From positions 2,108,001 through 2,172,000 of the forward strand of contig JAHWDD010000007.1 in assembly GCA_023897205.1 (NCBI GenBank): 64,000 nt of DNA, in the 5' to 3' direction. Below the pieces are notes generated by a model. It did not search any database, was not told where the DNA came from, and worked only from the letters and a program-made list of their open reading frames with translations. A program made the translations under genes and the position numbers. Shown piece after piece: positions 56,522 through 64,000 of the stretch. Every line of letters starts with the position of its first letter. The first letter of the stretch is position 1. The DNA is from Exophiala sp. HKRS030. Lineage: Eukaryota; Ascomycota; Eurotiomycetes; Chaetothyriales; Herpotrichiellaceae.

Positions 56522-56933
56522 ATGACGAAGCGCACAAAGAGTCAGGTCCCAAATCTACCTAACCCACAAGAACGGTAACTGACTGTGTCTGCAGAGGTCG
56601 GCGTGACCGGCAAGTACGGTACTCGATACGGTGCATCCCTCCGAAAACAAGTCAAGAAGATGGAAATCACCCAACATTCCCGATACATCTGCACCTTCTG
56701 CGGGAAGAACGCAGTCAAGAGACACTCGGTCGGAATCTGGCAATGCAAGAGCTGCAAGAAGACTATCGCTGGAGGCGCATGGACTGTTTCGTAAGTTTTT
56801 GAAGGCCGTGTTGAGATCTTCGCACCACATACGGGCTTGTCTGACTCTTTTCTTTCCCCGATTCTCCAGTACTCCCGCTGCCGCCGCTACGAGGTCGACC
56901 ATCAGACGATTGAGAGAAATCGCGGAGGTGTAA
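56522..56933 (+). CDS. 60S ribosomal protein eL43 (L37Ae)
   Basis: Cytosolic large-subunit ribosomal protein with a zinc ribbon. Three exons, 56522-56540, 56595-56790 and 56870-56933, give 92 aa, exactly the usual length. The 19-nt first exon encodes MTKRTK. The donor at 56541 (GTCAGG) is used: splicing at the next GT (56546) gives an early stop, while 56541 gives [15 protein letters not shown] as in other eukaryotes. Zinc ligands are Cys39, 42, 57 and 60 (CTFCGK...CKSC). The C-terminal basic helix is [11 protein letters not shown]. Confidence 0.96.
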
Positions 56934-57902
56934 AAGCATTTTAGAAGTATGGGCACGGAACGGTTTCTTTGTCGAACACGCGGGGTTTTTATCATCTGAA
57001 ATAGCACGAGCAGAATCACAGAAAGATTCGCATGAAAAGCGGTCACCCTCTGAAACAGGACAATCAGCTTCGCCTCGTCGAAAGCCGTCATTGTCAATGG
57101 CCGATCCGAAATCGATAGACCTCAATCGAATCATCGAATGAAGTTCCGCCATTCCCTGCGTCTTCCATTCCTCTCCTCTCCTGTTTTCTAGTCATGAATC
57201 CATATGCCATCGAGTCTATACCGACAGGCGCTCTCTTGTGAGATTGACCTGTGCACGCCGAATGGTCGGTCTCTTTAAGGATCCTTCGGTCGAGTCGGCC
57301 ACGCGTTTTGATTTTCATGTTCGTGCCTGATGCGACAGCATTTGCGTTCATGCTGGCTGTTTTTAACTTTCTTTCCAGCATGTTGTCCACTTGCAGGCTT
57401 AGGCAGCTGGAAATTTTCGGCTACTGATTGGGTTACACATTCACCGCCATTTCAATCACAAATACTCCAGTTCTCATAGCCGCTTTTGTTGTGATGTGGT
57501 AAGAAGTGACATTTTACGGGACGGGAAAAGGTTTGTTCCTGAGATCCTTTTGACTACATCTCTGGCCTGGTTGCGAGCGAGATTTAGGCGGAAGCAGAGT
57601 CGCAGCCCTCCAGGATCATTTGGCAGGACCAAGCAAACCTGTCCAATTGGCCATCACCATCCATCTGGTCATGTTCCACGCAAGCCATAGGCAGCATCGA
57701 ATCACGTGAAGACGGAGGGGGAACCTGGACTCGGTTCAGTTTCCCCGTTTCGACTTATTCTTAAACCGCCTTTTGGGGTGCATCCACTTTCCATCTTCTC
57801 TTTCCACCGAGCATCATCAACGCTAGCGAATCGCTGTTAGTTGTCCCCATGAGCCTCTCACTGCCTGCACTGCGCTCAAAATCACCCGACAAATTCTCCT
57901 GA
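56934..57902. other. intergenic region
   Basis: 969 bp with no supported gene: 3' flank of eL43 and promoter of the RING-PHD gene. Confidence 0.5.
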
Positions 57903-59905
57903 ATGTCAGATACTTGTATAGTCTGTCTGGGAGACTTGAGCAAAGATAATGGAGATGCCGCTGCACTTCCAACCGTCGTTGCCAAGTCTCCACAGCAGGG
58001 TGCTGCCGCCACAGTCTCGAAGACGGCCGAGGATGCACGACACAACACGACCCTTCGTGACTCGACTGAAGATAATTCAGATGAGTTAATCGCTCATCTA
58101 AGACCCTGCGGTCATTATCTTCACAATGAATGTCTGACGCCGTGGGTGGAAAGGGCCAATAGCTGTCCGATTTGCCGCGCAAGTTTCAATCTGGTCGAAC
58201 TGATGCACAAAGTTGAAGGTCGGTGAAGAATGCCCCCCCTGTTGTTCTAGCACCGTCCACTGACCCATTATTAGGCCATGTCATCTCCTCCTATCCTGTT
58301 GAAGATCGCACCCAAGTCGCCGAATTGGATCCGTCCATGTTCCTCGAGATCCCCGACGAAGACGACGAGGATCAAGCCTGCCAGGCTTGCGGTGAAGACG
58401 ACAACGAAGATGTGCTCATGTACTGTGATGGTTGTCAAAAGTTGTGGCATACATATTGTGTCGATCTACAAGAGGTGCCTTATGGCCACTGGTTCTGTGA
58501 TAATTGTCGAGCGCAACGCGACGTCGACCCGCGGCAGCAGGGCCTTCCTCGAGCAGGCAGGGCTAGCCGTCGCCGTACTCGTGGTCAGCAGCGTAGGCAA
58601 CGCGGCAACGAGTCAAGCTGGAATCAAGTGTGGCAGACAGTATGGTCACGCATCAACCTCGACCTGGATTTTCCCTATGAGGAGGACGAGTCATCGGCAA
58701 CATATCTGAGACGACACCGCCAACATAGCCAGGCCAATCGACAGGCTCATGACGCCTGGCGACGCCGTATGCAGGTTGCCGAACTTCAAGGTGCTGGGAA
58801 CCGCTTCAGGGAGATGGAGCCTACTCTCCCCAGTAGCCCCGGTGGAGAGTCAACGCCACGAATTCGGCGAATTGGCACGTCACCGCGCCCGCCGGTGGAA
58901 ACCCCAGAAGAGCTTATGGCATGGCATGCTTTTGAGCAAGCTCAAGCGTCTCCCAGTGAGTCTGGCTCGGCGAGGAAGAGGAAGAGAAAGTCTCGGTCAG
59001 GTTCCCCGAGAGACTCCGAAGATAGTGCTGCCCCAGCCGTCAAGCGGCGCCGACCAAGCGCATCTACACGGACTGTCTCAGAGCCTGGAGCCTCTGCAAC
59101 CCGCAGAACCCGGTCGCGCGAGCCTATACGACTGGCAGATCCTATCCCTCCGAGACAGCCTATTATGGATCCAGCTGCGCCCAGTTTCCTGCAATCCCTT
59201 CTGCAGGAGGTAGAAGACTCTGGCACGAGCTCACACAACGTCCACCTTCATCGTCCTTCACCTCGTCCTGCAGCGTCTCCTCCTGCTGAGCAAAATTCTC
59301 CACGGCCTTCCTCACCAGCCCTGTCGCCCATGCCCTCGAACCATTCCTCACCACGAGCTACATCCGCCACTCCTCCACCTCCCACCAGTCTCCGACCTAG
59401 TTCGCCGACTGGATTGACGTCGCGTATACAGCCCATTTTCCCTTCAACAGACTATTCTCCCTTGCGTTCAAATTCTCCTGAACCAACTAACCCAAAGTCC
59501 GAAATTCACAATCATCGCCAACCAGGGGGAGCAAAGGCACCTCCCACAGCCGGCCCGATTTTGGCCCAGCCGAGACCAAGAGCTCGTGTACCACGTATAC
59601 TGGAGTCGTCTTCGACATCAAAGCCGCAGGCTCGATCTACAGAAACTTCTCCCACCCGAGCGGCCATGTCTCTCTCCGCCAAAGAAGACGTGCAGAAGCT
59701 CGTGGCCACGGCTCTGAAGCCACACTACCACGATCAGACCATTACCAAAGACGAGTACACCGTTATAAACCGCGACATATCTCGGATGTTGTACGATAGA
59801 ATTGGAGACTTTGAGGCTCTGGATGTCGATGGAAAGGCGAAGTGGGAGAAAGTTGCGGGCGACGAGGTCGACAAAGCTGTGAGCGCCCTGAAAGCTCCTG
59901 GGTGA
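57903..59905 (+). CDS. RING finger and PHD finger protein
   Basis: Probable nuclear E3 ubiquitin ligase and chromatin reader (PHRF1-like architecture). Two exons, 57903-58218 and 58275-59905, give 648 aa. The RING is split by a Ser/Thr-rich insert: Cys5-x2-Cys8 at the very N-terminus, then CGHYLHNECLTPW and CPICR at about 68-97. The PHD finger lies at about 141-183 (CQACGEDDNEDVLMYCDGC, LWHTYC, HWFCDNC). The linker is Arg/Ser/Pro-rich with basic nuclear-localisation-like runs (RKRKRKSR). The last 75 residues form a conserved-looking helical module (KEDVQKLVATALKPHYHDQ, INRDISRMLYDRIG). Splicing at 58219 rather than 58223 keeps frame. Target unknown. Confidence 0.88.
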
Positions 59906-60116
59906 ACAACCTCCTTACTTGCACCTGATGTTTGGTTTGAGCACTGTTACTGCTTTTTTCTTTCTCTCTTTATGACGAAGGTTACGAATTTACGACACGA
60001 ATAACGGCGTTTTTGGCAAAGGCATCAGGGCTTGCATTTTGATGGATTAGGGATGAGACTTTGTACAATGGACAATCAACGACGGGAAGCTGATCAGTCA
60101 GTGGCTTTCGATATTG

Positions 60117-60118
<2 letters not shown>

Positions 60119-60148
<30 letters not shown>
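60119..60148. repeat. (GA)n microsatellite
   Basis: About 15 uninterrupted GA units. Confidence 0.97.
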
Positions 60149-60154
<6 letters not shown>

Positions 60155-60321
60155 TCACGGTCAATCGAGTGGTCGTCATTTCGAGGATCCTCGTAGGGTC
60201 ACTACGAAGTACTACTAATAAATTTGGAGTATAGCAAGCCACCGTGTATAAATATTTGATGGGCCTACGGATGTACATGCCCTGGACTCTTGCTCGGCTT
60301 GATAAATAAAACCATGTCTTA

Positions 60322-60347
<26 letters not shown>
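60322..60347. repeat. (TG)n microsatellite
   Basis: About 12-13 TG units. Confidence 0.97.
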
Positions 60348-60352
<5 letters not shown>

Positions 60353-61413
60353 GTTGTCTGTATATTTAAACTCACGTTTCATCATGACGGGATGGACGAT
60401 GATGGGGCTGGTGAGATCTGCTACGTAGAATGACGACCTTCCGCGAGACACGTCTTTTTATATAGAGGTTACCTGGTCGTGCGGTAAGATATCATGTTGT
60501 CGACTTTGACATGGACTTTCCGGGGCAAGACTGGACGTCCAAGATTGACTTTGCCGATATCAAATCTTTTTTTTTTGGGAGGGGGGCAAGAAGGGTGAAA
60601 AAAGCCGCCGGCGATGATTTGCCCAAACCCCCCCCTCCCCAACCCAACTTGATTGATTTATTTCTTTATAGACGGTGAGAATAGAAGGATTTGGCCAATT
60701 GTCCACATACTCCGTACTCAGAATAAAACAATTCAGGCGGCGGCGGCGGCGGTCGGTGGTCGGTGGTGGTGAAGGGGAGGTGGGTTTCATCCGAGCTACC
60801 GAGCACCACAAGTTACCCTTTTTGTTATTCCATGATCAGCCCAAAACCACCAAACTCTACAGTGCAAAGGTCAAAGACCTCTTTTTTTTTGCTTTCTTGG
60901 TTTTCTGTGTTTTCTTGAGAAATGGAAAGAGAAAAAAAAAACTGTAAAGTGAATCGCAACTCGCCCATCATTACAACTTTCTATTCTATACTCTTGATAA
61001 AAACAAAAATCAAAAAGAGCGCCTTGGAATTTCGTCGCGAAACAAGGTCGACCGACCGACGAAACGGCTCCTGCTCGAACCATTTATCGCGGGGAGAAGT
61101 CGACCTCCGCCGGGGGGAGGGAGGAGGTAGGTTTATGTTGTGACTTTAGGTGGTGACCTTGATGATTCGAGTCTAACAAATAGCCCCCCCCAGCGATAAC
61201 CACGTCTGTAGGTGTGTTGAAAACCCTATACGAATACTATGGTGTCGCCACCTTTTCCAAACGCCAGCTGTTGGTTGGTCATGGACGGACCTGCTTTCCC
61301 ACCTGACCTGACCTGACCTTTTTCCATGGCCTGCTCAGGAGAAGAATGACGAAAAAGTCGCTGAAACGCTCAATAGACAAAAAACAACAAGAAACCCCCA
61401 GCACCAGGCCGAT

Positions 61414-62884
61414 TTATGAATGCTCGTCTGGATTTTTGGACGGGCACACGGGTTCCTGGACGGGCTTGTGAATGCGCAAGCACCACAAGAGGCAGTCCTC
61501 CAGGGGCAAAAAATTCAGCATGGCCTCGTTGTACCTATACGCCAGGAGACAAATGGTGCCTCCCGCGACTGCGTCCATGATGAAGTGGTTCGCGGTCGCC
61601 ACGATGACCGTCAGGATCATGGCCGGGTAGGAAAACCCGACAATCTGACACGCCAGTTTGGCCAGAGATGGTACCCTGATGCTGGCGGAGACGGTCTCGA
61701 AGCCGAATTTCGAGAAAAACGGGACGGGGATCGAGACGCGGTAACAACGGCCTGGGTGAGCAATGGGGAGTTGCATGATGGAGAGGCCTATGAGTAAGGA
61801 GTAGCCAAAGTGGAGGGATGGCATCGCCGCTGGCTTGGATGTTAGCAATTTCCTCCCCCCCCAGACGCGCACCATGGTACCAGGCATGACGTACCTAATT
61901 GGTTTGTAAATCGCCTTGTGTTACTGATGAAGAAGCGTCAATAAACTCTGCACAAATCGGCACGCAAAGGGGACCCTTTTGCGAGAGATGATCATGGGAT
62001 GCACTCACAACACCGAGACAGCTCCGTCCCGCCCGTGGACCGTGTCGACAAAACCAAAGCTTCGAGCATGCTCGGCATCTCCAGGTGTTTTGGAATCACC
62101 CAACAGTCGAGGCGGCATGCAGGGCCAAGTTGAGAATACACAAAAGGCAAGAAGATTGCAGATCTAACCCACAAAATTAGTAAGTCGGCGCAACATCACG
62201 CTTGGAATCACTAACGGCAAGGCTTCTGCGTTTGGATTCGTAGAGGTAAGGTCCTGACGCGGGTTGCCGCCATCTCGCGAGGGTCCGGTTGCGGGTGATG
62301 GCGAACCAATACAGCCCGACCAAGAAGGTGACGGTCGCAGGGAGATGGACATAAGAATAGATTCGGTTGACCCAGTACATTACCCCGGGGTACTGAAGGA
62401 AGAAGCGCTGGATGGCCGGTTCCCAAAAGATGTGGAGCCTCTCCTCCAGTCGGATGACTTGCAAGGCGTGGTGACAGGCCACGTCGACCGTCGAGTCACG
62501 CAGCCTTTCGGCGAGCATGGCCCTGCCCATCTGGTAAACACTATAGATGAGACCCCAGTACACGATCTCGATGAGAAACGGGAAGCGGAGAAGAAATCTG
62601 CTGAGGAGGCGACCCTGAAAGACGGCAGTGTTGGGAGTATTGATGACCTTGCGGAACCCAAAGGCCGAGATCTCTCGCTGGCGCCATCTGTCTTGACGGT
62701 TCCAAGCTAGCGGTTCGATCTTGGTCACGGGATTTTCGGATGATCGTTCAGTATCATCTAAATGAGGCTCGTGGTGGGTGTACGCATACCGGTCAACAGG
62801 GGTGGTGAAGTCTCGATTGATCCAAGCGCCAAGGAAGATGATGAAGGTGCCCAGGGAAGGCTCTCCGAGACCAAGGAAACCCAT
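61414..62884 (-). CDS. PAP2-superfamily integral membrane enzyme, IPC-synthase (Aur1/Ipt1)-like
   Basis: Polytopic membrane protein related to inositolphosphorylceramide synthases and PAP2 phosphatases; probably a lipid phosphotransferase or phosphatase of the ER/Golgi. Four exons, 62884-62216, 62163-62009, 61923-61895 and 61829-61414, give 422 aa. Exon 3 is a 29-nt microexon. Motifs: RLEERLHIFWEPAIQRFFLQ before TM3, then YPGVMYWVNRIYSYVHLPAT, TWPCMPPRLL, FGFVDTVHGRDGAVSV, NQLAAMPSLHFGYS (first catalytic His) and ATANHFIMDAVAGG (second His plus Asp). About six to seven membrane spans. Splicing restores the continuous PCMPPRLL...MPSLHFG core that no single frame contains. Whether it is true Aur1 or a paralogue of this fungal family is open. 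Confidence 0.87.
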
Positions 62885-64000
62885 GTCTCCGGAAGAGTTT
62901 ATCGAAATTCTTCCTTCGAATCGATTTACTCTTGACGCTGCATGGGAAGAAGAAGCTGGCAGTGGTCGGTTGATGCTGGGGTAGGACGAATGCCGGCTGT
63001 TATCTGAGACACTGTGGCCCGGAAGAGAGAGAGAGAGAGAGAGGCCGGGGGTTGAGAGTGGTGACGGGTAAGACCAGATGAGAAATTGATGAAGGAGAAG
63101 GGGGAAAAGGAACGTGTGTGCGTGTAAGCCAGAGGGAACAAGTAACAAGAGAAGGGAAAAGGGAATACGAGATGACGAAACACGACTGAAAATGGGAGAC
63201 GAGAGCGAGAGAAAGAACAAGTCATCATCAACGAGACAAGGCTGACTCGAAAAGTCATCCATACCTTGAACTTGGAAGCGCCTTCCTGCCTCCAGTGTCT
63301 GTTACGAGTACCAGACGAGTACGGGGGTAACTGGGTACGGCAGGTATAATCCAGCAGGCAGCACTGGGGGACCTGATCGTCATTCTCGGTTTCCAAAAGA
63401 TGGTTCTTCCTCGGGGGGATCTCATGGATCTCACCTACTCCGTACTAGAATAGCCCATCAGCAATGTTGCAAAGGTTGCAGAACAGGGTTAGAACTTCCC
63501 GTCGATGGTTCAAACCAACAGAAAATCTCTATCATTCAGTACCTCGCCAAACGCAAGCAAGCGAACTTGGGGGCTACTCGTACTTGTGCCACCCAAGCCA
63601 AAAACCTCCACAATTGCCTCAGGCTCTGGACAAGGACAACGATTGCCAACAGGACGTTGGTTTCGTCGTGTGATTAGTTTCCGCATCCTTTCGCATCCTT
63701 TTGCAGATCGTAACCCCGTAACAGGGGATGGGGCCATGATGGACATGATCCGGGCGAAACCGACTGGGAGAGACTCGATGATGGATTTTCACAAAGGCCA
63801 TACATGACTGGGTACGAGTACATGCTCCGGTCAAGTAGTAAGCACGGAATCTCAAGTCTCCGAAAAGAAAACGACAGCCAAGGGCCTTACACTGAAAGGG
63901 ACTTTTCATGTGAGCATGTGAGCCATTGCCATTTGCACAAGCTCAAGGACGCCGGGGATCACCAGCCTCTGTACAACTTTGCAAGCATAATAATATCCGG
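62885..64000. other. 5' flank of the PAP2 gene to window end
   Basis: The first 380 bases are probably 5' UTR and promoter with a GA-rich microsatellite (63024-63043). TACTCCGTA lies at 63436-63444. Frames at 63464-63909 show no domain and none is called; a gene could start beyond the window. Confidence 0.45.

Larger units (their letters stand above)
59906..61413. other. convergent intergenic region with microsatellites
   Basis: 1.5 kb between convergent genes. It holds (GA)n at 60119-60148, (GT)n at 60322-60347, several homopolymer runs and TACTCCGTA at 60708-60716. No supported gene. Confidence 0.5.

Noticed and set aside
63464..63909. Several overlapping frames at the window end
   Set aside because: They overlap on both strands with no motif, splice signal or codon pattern to prefer one.

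Overview
This window is nuclear DNA of a filamentous ascomycete (Pezizomycotina; perhaps Eurotiomycetes, a low-confidence guess). The evidence is short GT-AG introns (about 47-150 nt) with CTAAC/CTGAC-like branch points, three fungal-only gene families (Zn2Cys6 regulators, a Ree1-like protein, a Pex26-like peroxin), and transposons destroyed by C-to-T and G-to-A changes in the manner of repeat-induced point mutation (RIP). Gene models were joined by hand from reading frames and splice signals; they have not been checked against transcripts.

Layout. 1-6.9 kb: a Zn2Cys6 regulator and a secreted-type DOMON/cytochrome b561 membrane protein. 7.1-14.1 kb: an AT-rich, RIP-ruined block holding a complete Fot1/Pot2-type DNA transposon (7285-9145), two solo LTRs and a LINE whose 3' end lies 15 bp from the next gene. 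14.1-23.1 kb: an intact five-gene cluster made of a Zn2Cys6 regulator, an intradiol ring-cleavage dioxygenase, an alpha/beta hydrolase, a TetX-like FAD monooxygenase and a short-chain dehydrogenase. 23.4-29.7 kb: a second RIP-ruined block with a structurally complete Ty1/copia element (LTRs, primer site, polypurine tract, 5-bp target duplication). 30.5-62.9 kb: conserved genes, in order Nup85-like nucleoporin, NADP-type alcohol dehydrogenase, Msd1/SSX2IP-type coiled-coil protein, MFS sugar transporter, Pof3-like TPR/F-box protein, Ree1-like protein, SRP72, a PARN-type deadenylase, a Pex26-like peroxin, a saccharopine-dehydrogenase-like oxidoreductase, ribosomal protein eL43, a RING-PHD protein and a PAP2/IPC-synthase-like membrane enzyme.

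The most interesting part is the 9-kb cluster between the two dead transposon blocks. Its enzymes fit the breakdown of an aromatic compound: ester or lactone hydrolysis, redox adjustment, flavin hydroxylation and iron-dependent ring opening. It carries its own regulator. Related CTCGGA-type sites lie near the regulator, the divergent dioxygenase/hydrolase promoter, the monooxygenase and the dehydrogenase. The genes show no RIP damage although both flanks are ruined, and the transposon ends facing the cluster look less mutated than the distal parts.

No rRNA, convincing tRNA, CRISPR, telomeric repeat, polyketide synthase, NRPS or terpene synthase was recognised.
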